NCBI GenBank assembly: GCA_963931865.1
Contig: OZ007513.1
Coordinates: 2,895,914 to 2,959,913 of the forward strand
From: Axinella damicornis
Lineage: Eukaryota > Porifera > Demospongiae > Axinellida > Axinellidae
Reading direction: 5' to 3'
DNA length: 64,000 bases
Part shown: positions 1 through 10,546 of the stretch, one piece after another
How positions within the stretch are numbered: the stretch's first letter is position 1
Layout of the letters: every line of letters begins with the position of its first letter
Program-made: the position numbers and the translations under genes
Notes under the pieces: generated by a model
The model's input: only the letters and a program-made list of their open reading frames with translations
Databases searched by the model: none
What the model was told of the DNA's origin: nothing

Positions 1-1360
1 AAACACGGTGCCACTTGTGAATATATACTTAGCAGAGCTACTAGCCTCGGTCCCAGACTCTCCCCCAAGCTGATAGTAGCATTATGTGCTAGTGGAATGA
101 AGGAAAGACTGTAATTGCAGATCATAGCAGACTGAGTGGCAATATGTCACTAATTAGAGCGCCTACGGCCTGGGTGAAGCTTAAGAATGTGGAGATTAAA
201 GTCCTTTGAAGGCATGATCTACAGGTGTATATACATCACCCATGTAAATCATGTTTATAAAGTGCTTATGCATATTGTTTCTGGACTAGATACTAGGAGT
301 ACATAAGGACCATGCAGTCTCTGCAATAGAATATGTAGCTAGAGTCCAGATTTGAAGCAAAACCACTGACAAAAATCTCTGCTATAATCGAAGGTGAACA
401 TTTCTGCCCTGCGTATGAGTGCGTAATACAACCTTAAGTGGTTCCTGGGCTCTGTTTATTCGCTTCCTAGCTTGCATGCTATTTCCTTCAAGATGCAGCA
501 AACAACAACTATCCATTCTCAGGCGACTTCCAACATGTTTGAGTGAGTGCAAAGTTTTTATAGTGCAGCTGTCTTGACTGCATAACTATCTTGTGGGCAT
601 GTGGACTACAGTCATGTACACATAGCTATTCACTTCCTTTTGAATTACTGCTAAGACCAAGAACACATTCAAACCAGCAGAAGCCAGTGCTACAATAGTC
701 CCACCTTTGTGTACTCAGTAAAAGGGTTCACTTGGGTTCAAATGGACTCAGGAGTGGGTTTATAGACTGTTAGTATTCCTCTATAGCTAGATCTAGTGAT
801 GGTCTCCCTTATGTATACTGATTTAAATTTAAAACTGCGTCAAATCCAGCTGGTCTTGTTGTGTATTATCCTTTGTGGCATGAGCTCTTGTGATGTGTTT
901 ACGTGCATACAGTGACTTCTTTCCCACTCCAACTACACATTTGAACTGCATCCAAACCTTGTTAGAGTGATGAATTTTGAATATAGTTTGTCTGTCTGAA
1001 TACACATGCAGTTGGAGCAAAAGGTAGCCACAGCACAGACACTATGAGCAGCCAATCTGAGAACTCGTTGGGGTGTAGCCAAGGAGTTCTCAGGTTGACT
1101 GCATGTGTATTCAAACAGACAAACTTTTCCCACTGGGCCGACAATCCGACTCCAATGCTAGCGTATAACATGCTAGGGAGGGAAAGAAGGGTAGTTGTTG
1201 CTATAGACTTGTCTTGACATACTACATAATATAATTAGCTATTATGGTTAAGGGTCAAGCAATACTAATACAGAAACCAAGTGTATAGTTATAATAATGG
1301 CAGCTATAGTCTGGGAGTTTATGATGATGATTGCAGTGTGTGTTCACCACTTGCCTAATT
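1..1360. other. Intergenic remnant of duplication unit 0, no gene
   Basis: No convincing coding region is seen. The first ~300 bases resemble the interval between LOX and IL-17-like A in unit 1 (around 9040-9420): both share the stretch following 'ggtgccactt' and the 'gcagactgagtggcaata'-like block. The last ~150 bases resemble the sequence just downstream of A2 and A3. This is therefore the 3' flank of a further LOX unit whose LOX gene lies left of the window. Confidence 0.6.
985..1125. repeat. Foldback (inverted repeat)
   Basis: Two arms of about 26 bases, 985-1010 and 1100-1125, are reverse complements with one mismatch and enclose ~90 bases. The arms contain the 'gcatgtgtattca' word of the minisatellites at 9.7 and 27 kb, so it may be a degenerate piece of that array. 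Confidence 0.6.
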
Positions 1361-2076
1361 CTATGTAGTGGGTCTTCTGTTGCAGCTGCAACCAACTGTA
1401 AGCTGTTTCCTTGAGTTCAAAGGCAACCACTCCTCATAGCCATCTTGACCACATTGCTCACTGCATTTCAGGACGTAGAAGTCGACTCTTTTCTCTGAAT
1501 AGTAGCACATTCCTCGCTGTACCAAGCAAGCATTTAATCGTATGCATTGGGGCAGCCTTGGCATGTAAGGTTGACTGCATACTGTGGGAAGGTACTGACG
1601 CCATCCGATTCAGTGAGAGCCCCAAGTGTTTGACTCCACGAACACTGTGAGCTAGTACTAGTGAAACAGGCATCGTCGTACGACTGACGATCAATGCAGC
1701 GGGTATCCCCAGTCAAGATGTAAGCAGGGGTGCTGTCCTCTGAGCCAGGCAGCAGCATCTTTTGCAAATGCATGCAATTTAGTGCAGTCCACCTTCTGAA
1801 CTGCTGTATCAGGTACTCCTCTGATCGTTTCTTGCAAGTAGCACAGTTGTGGTCACTGATCCCCTTTCGAGTCAGTCCTCGGACAATGGATTTGGCAAGA
1901 CTTGTTGAGTTTGACATGGACAGTCCTGTTCCTGCCTTGGCTGCGGCTACCAGTGCCATGTCATAAAGTGTCATCTGCTCAGTTGGGGAAGGAGTGACAA
2001 AATGTATCACACAAACAGCAAGAATGATTGCTGTACATAGAAAGGAACCACACTTCCATTTCATATCTGCAACCAT
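1361..2076 (-). pseudogene. IL-17-like cytokine, type A, copy A1 (frameshifted)
   Basis: Third copy of the type A secreted Cys-rich protein, more complete in A2 (10547-11260) and A3 (28730-29455). It starts at the same methionine (MVADMKWK) with the same signal peptide and reads 180 codons. Compared with A2, two extra bases near 1533-1536 create a TAA stop straight after the CPNAYD motif. The last ~57 residues, including the Tyr-Val-Leu-Lys strand and the VGCSC terminus that mark the IL-17 fold, continue in another frame down to 1361. A truncated product would lose five of the 13 shared cysteines, so it is probably a pseudogene. An assembly indel is possible, but the repaired frame is otherwise open. 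No B-type partner remains to its right; repeats begin near 2290. Confidence 0.75.
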
Positions 2077-2200
2077 CTCTGATGAATCAGTTAAGTAGCT
2101 ACAGTGGTTTGTATTGTGAGCCGAACTGTCAGCTATGTGTTAGTAGATGCTGAATTCAAGTGAATTCAGCAGGCGATGAGATCACAAGAGAAGAGAACGC

Positions 2201-2208
2201 TATAAATA
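2201..2208 (-). promoter_or_regulatory. TATA-like box of A1
   Basis: TATAAATA on the plus strand (TATTTATA on the coding strand) lies 125 bp upstream of the A1 start codon. A2 and A3 have equivalent boxes 119 and 121 bp upstream. A TTTCCGGAAC palindrome (2251-2260) about 45 bp further upstream is also kept in all three A genes. Confidence 0.5.
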
Positions 2209-2289
2209 CTAGTGTCCTGTGAAAGTGAAGTTACCCAAAAAGGTTTGCATTTTCCGGAACACTCACATAGAAATCTGTGGACATAGCTA

Positions 2290-3016
2290 TAGCTACCTTA
2301 ACCCTTTAACTACCGAATTCTTCCCACCAAGACAACACATTTTCATGCATTCAGCGCACACCACTTTCGTAGGTACTCCTCTCCCACAGCATTCGCTCCT
2401 CAGCGGCCAAACTCGGTGGGGCCCGCATGCATGGAGAGACCCCTCTGGCAATACCGTTAATGATATTCATGACCCCCCACAAGCCCAGCAATCGGAGGTC
2501 AAAGGTGGATGTCAGCCGGATTTTCGCCCAGCATTTCCCTAAACTTGGGCCAGATCTGACTGATGGCACACCTTACACCACCAATTTGCATGTTTTCTTG
2601 AGGCCCTGGTTGGGGTCTATGAATATCATTAGAATCAAAAATCCTCGGGTCAATGAATCTCATTAAAATAAAATAAAAACGCCCACGACATGCAAAGGGG
2701 GGGCTGCCGCCCCCTCTTTCGATACCCCCCCGCTTGTACGTTTAGTGGGGGAGGCGCGCCGAAATCTGACCAAATTTTTGAGTTCGGCCCTCAAAGTTGT
2801 CCCTGGGCCCTCTGAAGCTCTTTTGGTCACTTTTTGGACTGACGGGAAGCCCTACAAGTGCATAGGGTCTAAATGACGCCTACAGACGTCAATGGGGCTT
2901 AATGAGATTCGTAGTTGGTGAGAATGGGCCCTCAAAACGGCCTAGACTTGCACTGTGTGCCACTTTGGGATGGTTTGCCGATTTTTAATGAGATTCATTG
3001 ATCCTTTATGCCCATA
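2290..3016. repeat. Repeat-derived spacer with TAATGAKATTCAT motifs
   Basis: No gene is seen. The stretch contains several copies, on both strands, of a 'taatgatattcat' or 'taatgagattcat' word (for example near 2458, 2620, 2655 and 2985). The same word is spaced regularly in the passenger between the two TTAA elements at 5422-6184. Probably debris of the same repeat family. Confidence 0.45.
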
Positions 3017-3872
3017 TTAAGGTAGGAATCATGGGTTCAGCGATCTCCGAAACCAAGTTGATGGATAAAAGGGCAGCATCAAAGCGTACACAAGTTTCAG
3101 CAATACTTTGCATCAAACTGATCCCTCTGCTTGAAAACGCCCTAAAACTCAATTTTAAGGCCCTCTACTAAACTGAAAATTTGAACCCTCTCCAAGGCCC
3201 CACCCACACTCTGACCCCATCATCAATACACACACAAAACAGATGGATTTACCACCTGCTCTCCTCAGTTGCAGGCTACAGCCCAAAACTCACTGCCGCC
3301 CTCAAAAACAGAGGTTTGGCTACCCTAGGCTTTCAAAAAAAATTCCACGCACACCAACTAAAACCGACTCAAGCCAAGGGCACTCTTCAAAAGGTCAACC
3401 TACCCCCTGCAAAACTAGGGATGCTTTTCCACATTCACCTCTCGGTTACAGAGTTTTGGCCACACATCTACTCCCTCTCACCAGCCCAGTCCAGCTACCA
3501 AACCAGCCAAATTCGCCCTGACACGAAAATGGGCGGGGCCTGTAATGCCGAAAGGTCAACTCTCTAGAGTACCTTGGTCAGGGAGCTGTCGGATGCTGTT
3601 CACTTTCCAGGCTGTTCTTCGGCCACTTCAGCAGACCCACAAACATTCCTGCTCACTCCACCTAGCTATTCACACTCAGATAACCCATCGCTACATTCAA
3701 TAAGCTAGAATAGCTTCTTACTTAAAAAAATAAAATAAAAAAATTAATAAAAAGAGTGTTGTAACAAATCTTCAAAGTACCGCACGACCACATCAGAGTG
3801 CCGATTTGAAACTTGAAAGGGCCGCTAGCCGCATCAAAGAGAGAAGCCCCCCTTGTTTATTCCGGTTGCCGC
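3017..3872 (+). mobile_element. TTAA-bounded non-autonomous element, copy a (right end lost)
   Basis: Begins with TTAA followed by GGTAGGAA, then matches the elements at 4436 and 6185 with scattered substitutions and a 15-base deletion near 3240. It ends abruptly at 'gttgccgcc', lacking the last ~115 bases and the right terminal inverted repeat. Open frames inside are shared with other copies, but copy e switches frame, so no protein is claimed. No transposase is seen. Confidence 0.7.
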
Positions 3873-3886
3873 CTAGTCTGGCGCAG

Positions 3887-3916
3887 CCAGACCCTCGCAC
3901 GCGGAGGAGGGTCTGG
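3887..3916. repeat. Short hairpin at the truncation point of copy a
   Basis: Ten-base perfect arms (ccagaccctc / gagggtctgg) sit just after the point where TTAA copy a is cut off. Probably one end of a small foldback that replaced the right end of the element. Confidence 0.45.
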
Positions 3917-4435
3917 AATCAAACCTATACATGGTTTTGTCGCTGTGGAATTTGCAGAGCTTCACTAACTTTGATGAATATGTAAGTAGGTGTGCGACCA
4001 TTAATTGGATTACGCGTGACGTGGCACGCGCAGCTAGCGCGCGCGAGCGTCATGCGCCGGCCATGCAGATGCTGAGTAGAGCTCGAGTGGTTGCGACTTT
4101 GTACACGCATATATATATGCTCAGGTAATGGTAAATCGCCATCCAGCTGAAACAGCAGCATGGAGATGAAAACCCCATCTTTCTACCAAGTGACAACTTG
4201 ATGGATTGGCTAGTGGCCAAGATTTACTACCAAAGTGCCCATGCTCAGGTAATGTGGTAATGACCCATCCATTTGTACACATTAATTGTAATACAGTGAT
4301 CTAAAACACTGTAGTGCCAAAGAGTAAGATTCTGGCCTCAGAAACCAGATGTCCATGTGAGAGCTGTACAAAATGTTTTGTGCTTAGGGAGTGTTGGCAC
4401 TGCTGAGACTTGATAGCTTTGTCAGTTGCAAGAGA

Positions 4436-5421
4436 TTAAGGTAGTAAACATGGGTACCGCGATCTCCGAAACCAAGTTGATGGATAAATGGGCAGCATCA
4501 AAGCGTACACAAGTTTCAGCAATACTTTGCATCAAACTGCTCCCTCTGCTTGAAAATGCCCTAAAACTCAATTTTAAGGCCCTCTACGAAACTGAAAATT
4601 TGGACCCTCTCCAAGGCCCCACCCACACTCTGACCCCATCATCAATACACACACAAAACAGGCCCCAAAACTACGGATGGATTTACCACCTGCTCTCCTC
4701 ACTTGCAGGCTACAGCCCAAAACTCACTGCCACCCTCAAAAACAGAGGTTCGGCTACCCTAGGCTTTCAAAAAAAATTCCACGCACACCAACTAAAACCG
4801 ACTCAAGCCAAGGCCAGTTTCCAAAAGGTCAACCTACCCCCTGCAAAAATAGGGATGCTTTTCCACGTTCACCTCTCGGTTACCGAGTTTTGGCCACACA
4901 TCTACTCCCTCTCACCAGCCCAGTCCAGCTACCAAACCAGCCAAATTCGCCCTAACACGAAAATGGGCGGGGCCTGTAATGCCGAAAGGTCAACTCTCTA
5001 GAGTACCTTGGCCAGGGAGCTGTCGGAGGCTGTTCACTTTCCAGGCTGTTCTTCGGCCACTTCAGCAGACCCACAAACATTCCTGCTCACTCCACCTAGC
5101 TATTCACACACAGATAGCCCATCGCCACATTCAATCAGCTAGAATAGCTTCTTACTTAAAAAAAAAAAAAAAGAAAAAAAAAAAGAGTGTTCAAACAAAT
5201 CTTCAAAGTACCGCACGGCCACATCAGAGTACCGATTTGAAACTCGAAAGGGCCGCTAGCCGCATCAAAGAAAGAAGCCCCCCTTGTTTATTCCGGTTGC
5301 CGCCATGGGAAAACGTAAACAGATGAATAACTCTAAATAACCGTATGCAAGTGACGTCATCTCATTAATTATTCATGAGCAAAATTGCGCGATTTCGCCG
5401 ATGCCGTGCTTCCTACCTTAA
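4436..5421 (+). mobile_element. TTAA-bounded non-autonomous element, copy b
   Basis: TTAA, then GGTAGTAA, ~980 bases, then TTCCTACC and TTAA. The outer 8-9 bases form short terminal inverted repeats. TTAA target choice with duplication is the habit of piggyBac-type transposons, but no transposase is encoded. It contains an internal A-rich run (5155-5185) and chance-looking open frames. It is almost identical to copy c at 6185-7173. Confidence 0.8.
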
Positions 5422-6184
5422 CCCAAACCCCTAACTAAAACTCATGAATATTCCAGCTTACTAGCCTTCACTTGAACCCAAACCACACTACATGGGAACT
5501 GAAAGCACATCACTAATGATATTCATGAGAGTCAACACAAGCCAAACTTCCCTCCAAACAGCAAACTAAAGGCAATCTTGCTCACGATTGCTACACACGG
5601 CTACCTGAAAATGGCTCATTACTTATTCATGAAGCTGACAGACAAGCTGAATCTCAGCCAAAGCTGAAGGCTTTAATGAGATTCATTGACGTCAATTTGG
5701 ACAACAATACCAGTCATGAGTCCCAATTTAGGGCTAATGATATTCATGATCCCTGGTTGTCTGGGTTAGGAGAGAGTGGAGTCTCAGGGTGAATTTACGA
5801 ATAGTGCATCACACAACACACAATGCTTTCAACCCCATGCTACACCACCAAAGATCTGACAGGTGGTCACTAATGATATTCATGAGCATCAACATAAGCC
5901 AACCCTCCCATCGGACAGCTGACTAAAGTCCAACAAGCTCACGAGCACAGCATGGAGCTATCTAATCCCAACTCATTATTATTCATGAGCAGACAGAAAG
6001 ACTGGGTTCTATCCCATGCCCACTGGGTTTTAATGAGATTCATAGGCACACCAAGGTTAGTGGGATCACCCTAACCCAGATCAGGGTTAATGATATTCAT
6101 AGGGCTAGGATCTACAGAGTTAGGCCAAACTCCAGTGTTAGGATTTGTCATTGCACTAGCCTAATTAAAGCCTTCAGATGGCCC
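5422..6184. repeat. Passenger between two TTAA elements: diverged ~355-bp tandem pair
   Basis: No gene is seen. Four short AT-rich words (taatgatattcatga, cattattattcatgag, taatgagattcat, taatgatattcat) occur twice in the same order with similar spacing. The first set is at about 5516, 5614, 5675 and 5737; the second at about 5873, 5970, 6032 and 6086. Sequence between the words is much less conserved. The left copy starts after 'cactaatgatattcatgag', as does the right. Confidence 0.6.
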
Positions 6185-7173
6185 TTAAGGTAGTAAACAT
6201 GGGTACCGCGATCTCCGAAACCAAGTTGATGGATAAATGGGCAGCATCAAAGCGTACACAAGTTTCAGCAATACTTTGCATCAAACTGCTCCCTCTGCTT
6301 GAAAATGCCCTAAAACTCAATTTTAAGGCCCTCTACGAAACTGAAAATTTGGACCCTCTCCAAGGCCCCACCCACACTCTGACCCCATCATCAATACACA
6401 CACAAAACAGGCCCCAAAACTACGGATGGATTTACCACCTGCTCTCCTCACTTGCAGGCTACAGCCCAAAACTCACTGCCACCCTCAAAAACAGAGGTTT
6501 GGCTACCCTAGGCTTTCAAAAAAAATTCCACGCACACCAACTAAAACCGACTCAAGCCAAGGCCAGTTTCCAAAAGGTCAACCTACCCCCTGCAAAAATA
6601 GGGATGCTTTTCCACGTTCACCTCTCGGTTACCGAGTTTTGGCCACACATCTACTCCCTCTCACCAGCCCAGTCCAGCTACCAAACCAGCCAAATTCGCC
6701 CTAACACGAAAATGGGCGGGGCCTGTAATGCCGAAAGGTCAACTCTCTAGAGTACCTTGGCCAGGGAGCTGTCGGAGGCTGTTCACTTTCCAGGCTGTTC
6801 TTCGGCCACTTCAGCAGACCCACAAACATTCCTGCTCACTCCACCTAGCTATTCACACACAGATAGCCCATCGCCACATTCAATCAGCTAGAATAGCTTC
6901 TTACTTAAAAAAAAAAAAAAAGAAAAAAAAAAAAAAGAGTGTTCAAACAAATCTTCAAAGTACCGCACGGCCACATCAGAGTACCGATTTGAAACTCGAA
7001 AGGGCCGCTAGCCGCATCAAAGAAAGAAGCCCCCCTTGTTTATTCCGGTTGCCGCCATGGGAAAACGTAAACAGATGAATAACTCTAAATAACCGTATGC
7101 AAGTGACGTCATCTCATTAATTATTCATGAGCAAAATTGCGCGATTTCGCCGATGCCGTGCTTCCTACCTTAA
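6185..7173 (+). mobile_element. TTAA-bounded non-autonomous element, copy c
   Basis: Same structure as copy b and nearly identical to it, apart from a few substitutions and a longer A-rich run at 6906-6936. It is flanked by TTAA on both sides, and the right TTAA joins directly to the LOX intron sequence 'ggctgtgacc'. The allelic or paralogous empty site is at 25210-25213 in unit 2. Confidence 0.8.
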
Positions 7174-8559
7174 GGCTGTGACCAATAACTGATTAGCCAG
7201 CTATATAATTGACCAGTATGGGTTTTCAAGTCAATTGTTAGTTGTTGGTGTTGTAGGACAGGTGTAGTCAATTCCTGAATTTGGTGACTTCATGCATGTT
7301 TATTGGATACTTACTGCTTAGCTACCTCCAGTGCTTTGAAGAGAACTTTCTTTACTGGTCCTAAACAGCTCAATGATGTCCCTAACGTTAGCCCAAAATC
7401 AACAAGCCCATGCTATTTGCTTGTCAATAATCAGTTATGGTTTGGGGGGCAGTTCTGATGGAGATGGGTTTTTTTTTGTTAGCTACCTTTATATCCATCT
7501 CACAGTTCCATCAGCTGTCAACACACTATACCTCTCCTGCCATGCTGCAATGGAGGCCTACTCCATGGCTACTATGCGCAACCTGCCAGACCCCCATCCC
7601 ATCAACAAGCTTCTTCGACCCCATTTCCGCTATACAATGGCCATCAATGCTCGAGCAAGACATACCCTGATCAACAAGGGGGGAATTATTGATCAGTTGT
7701 TTGCCATTGGAGGAGAAGGGAAGGAAGAGCTTTCCAAACGAGCTTTTGCTGCCTACAGTGTCTACTGCACCAACATCAAGCATAATACGAAGGAAAGAGG
7801 TGTTGACAATCCTGACCAACTCCCCGGCTACTACTACCGTGATGATGGGCTGAAAATCTGGGAGGCTATCGAGGCTTATGCAAAAGACATCATCAACCAC
7901 TTCTATCACAGTGATGGTGACGTCAAGGGTGACCCTGAATTGCAGCAGTGGGCGAACGATATCCACAATACCGCCTTCCCAGCATTCCAGAGTGATTCAA
8001 CTGGTCAAAGTGCACCAGCAGGCCATGACTTCCCTGACAAGTTCGAAACACGAGAAGAGTTGACCGAGCTCTGCACTCTTATCATGATCACTGGTTCTGC
8101 TCAGCATGCTTCCGTCAACTTTGGTCAGTATGACATGTTTGGTTTCTCCCCCAATGCTCCTGTGGGAATGCGCCGACCTCCACCAACCAGGAAGGGCACA
8201 ACTGATCTCCAGATGCTCCTGGACAGTCTGCCGGATAAGATGACAACATTAGGCAGCATTGGAGTGACTCATCTGCTATCACAATTCAGTGAGGGTGAGG
8301 TACGTTAAAAGTTTGAGTTCCTAAAATGTATAGCTGCTCATTTCCTACTTCACAGATCTACCTTGGAAAACACCCTCATGAGCGTTTCACAGAGGAGACA
8401 GCCAAACGATATATGGAGCGGTTCCACAATGCTATGGAGGGCATTGCTGCAGATATCCTGAAAAGGAATGAGTGCCATACAGGTACCTCCTTCCAGGACG
8501 GGTACCAAATAGCATCACCATTTGAACAGTTTACAACGTTCAATTTTGATGAAAACTGA

Positions 8560-9660
8560 CCTGCATAGATTAGTGTCGACGTCGATAGAACTAAGTAGAC
8601 AACTTAGTCAACTTAGTACAATGGTTCATTAGTTGTTCTGTTGATTTTTCAATTGTAGCTACACATTTTGTAGGATGGCAACTATTAGTTGATTGTTGAA
8701 TATGCATAGTTGCCTTGCATACTATTCTATAGCTAATACCGCAACCATCCATACAGTGGCTTCTTTCTTGCTCCAATTGTACATTTAAACCATAGATATT
8801 ATAGCTTACGGAACGGGATTGGAAACTGATCCGTAAGCTATATTATCTATTTGCAATTCACAACCAGCTAATTAAGGTCATAGCAAAGTTGGCTGCAGTC
8901 TGTCTGTTTAAACATAGTAACTGAGATTACCAAAACCTCCTTATCTTTATTACATGTTGTTGGGAGTTTTTGTATAGTTGCAACTGAGATTACCAAAACC
9001 TCCTGATATTTATTACATGTTGTTGGGAGTTTTGTAAACACTATGTGGTGCCACTTGAATGAAGAGTGAATATATAGCTTCGCAGCAGAGAAAAAGCTTG
9101 GGGAGAGCCTGGAACCAGGGCTACAGAGCAACTATATACTGTAGCACAAATTGTACCTTATAGTATTTAAACCAACATTATACCTACTGAAATGAAGGAA
9201 AGAGCTACTACGTTAACGTTACGCTATATTACCATTTTGTGCTGGTGGAACGAAGGCTATAATTGCAGATCGTAGCAGACTAAGTGGCAATAATTATGTC
9301 ACTTACATACAATGTCTTACCTGATATCTTTGCCATTAAAGTAATTAATGCTGGGGTGAAGACTGTGGAGACATGTAATTCATGCCTATAATGTGCTTGT
9401 GTACTTATCAGTGAAGAGAAACAGAAGGCTCATGCTCAGTTTCAGGAGAGACCTCCTAGGGTGTGGGGGAGGCCTCTCAGGGTGCAGGGGAGAAAAGTGG
9501 GCAGCCAGGCTGCATCACACAAGTATAATTTATTTCTGCGTGTACGTGTTCCTGGAATACACAACTTCCCATGTCTTGAAAATTTTGGGAGATTTAATAC
9601 TGCGCTATTGATAATAGTCTCATTCCCATAATTATTGTTTCCGGACAAGATATATGACAT
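8560..9660. other. Intergenic, LOX pseudogene to GAMT-like fragment
   Basis: No gene is seen. It holds a hairpin at 8793-8850 (arms around 'agcttacgga') that is repeated in unit 2 near 26820-26875. It also holds two copies of a ~65-base block containing 'ccaaaacctcctgatattta' (about 8925-8960 and 8990-9025). Most of it has a counterpart at 26570-27085. Confidence 0.6.
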
Positions 9661-9664
9661 ATTC

Positions 9665-9860
9665 AGGATGCTGCATGTGTATAGTTGGCTGCATGTGTAT
9701 TCAGGTTGCTGCATAATTATGTAGTTGGCTGCATGTGTATTCAGGCTGCTGCATATGTATAGTTGACTGCATATGTAGTTGGCTGCATGTGTATTCAGGT
9801 TAATTGCTGCATATTATGTATAGTTGGATGTGTATTGAGGTTGCTGCATGCATATAATTG
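9665..9860. repeat. Minisatellite, short array
   Basis: Degenerate tandem copies of 'gttggctgcatgtgtattcagg' and 'ttgctgcatatgtatag'. The equivalent site in unit 2 (27090-27945) carries a far longer array of the same words. Confidence 0.75.
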
Positions 9861-9989
9861 GGTGTAATAATTGAAGGAGTCCAAATTAATTATATACAAG
9901 GACCTCTAATTTGCAGCAATGTGTGAAATGATACGCCATCACCTTCTTGCATGGTGATGGCTGATTCTGAGCTAATCATCACCGTACAG

Positions 9990-10240
9990 GTCCATACGAT
10001 GAACTGTTCACATTAATTGCAGAACGACTTTCTGGGGAACCTGAGATGGAAAGATGGGAGACCCCGTATATGCAAAGGCTAGCCAGTGTGGCAGCATCCA
10101 AAGGCAGGAGGGTACTAGAAGTCGGAATTGGTATGGCAATCGCAGTCACGAAAGTACAGTCCTTTGACATAGACAAGCATGTTATTGTAGAGTGTAACGA
10201 CAGGGTGTTTGACCGCTTAGAGGAGCACGTGGGCCAAAAT
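9990..10240 (+). pseudogene. Guanidinoacetate N-methyltransferase-like exon fragment
   Basis: After a plausible splice acceptor (ccgtacag) the frame reads [11 protein letters not shown], then [24 protein letters not shown] and HVIVECND. This matches the N-terminal half of guanidinoacetate N-methyltransferase: the conserved ERWETPYM segment, the S-adenosylmethionine motif I (E-V-G-x-G) and the acidic end of the next strand. GAMT makes creatine from guanidinoacetate. No other GAMT exon is seen nearby, and homology stops near 'VGQN' without a clear donor. In unit 2 only the first ~40 bases remain (28380-28425), so this is most likely a captured or orphaned exon rather than a working gene. Confidence 0.7.
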
Positions 10241-10546
10241 TATGTAATTGCTTCAATTCTTTTTGTGTTTAGTGCAATCCAATTGTTGGCTTCACAGTTG
10301 TATAAATTAATTAGAGAGCAAGAATCATTCAGCTAGTGATTGTACTGTATATAGCTAGGTAATGAAATTATTACCCCAGGACTTTGTATATATAAAATTG
10401 TTCAAATGGATTTGTATAAGGGTTAAGCAATAATTGTGTAAAACTAACAGCTACAAACCAACCATAGTGTAGTTATAATAATGGTACTGAAAATGGTGTG
10501 TGAGTTTATGAGGATGATTGCAGTGTGTGTTCACCACTTGCTAGTT

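Larger units (their letters stand above)
4135..8559 (+). pseudogene. Lipoxygenase pseudogene of unit 1 (5'-truncated, two frameshifts)
   Basis: Matches the last three exons of the LOX gene at 20234-26564. Pieces are a truncated exon at about 4135-4248 starting at the PIAIQL segment, an exon at 7506-8299, and the terminal exon at 8356-8559. The 5' exons (leader, PLAT, start of the catalytic domain) are absent. In the large exon two extra bases near 7529 put the first iron-ligand histidine (HQLSTH) out of frame with the rest. In the last exon ten bases are missing after 8473, so the frame no longer ends in the Asn-Ser-Ile-Thr-Ile terminus whose isoleucine ligates iron. The His and Asn of SAQHASVN are still encoded. 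The intron 4249-7505 holds the TTAA composite. A functional enzyme is very unlikely. Confidence 0.88.

Noticed and set aside
4426..5001. 191-codon frame inside TTAA copy b (also in a and c)
   Set aside because: Kept open mainly because copies are near-identical. Copy e shifts frame in the same region, other frames of the strand are equally open, and no known domain is seen.
7373..7505. In-frame start of the LOX-like frame in unit 1
   Set aside because: The first ~130 bases are intron. Exon homology begins at 7506 in a different frame, followed by the two-base insertion.
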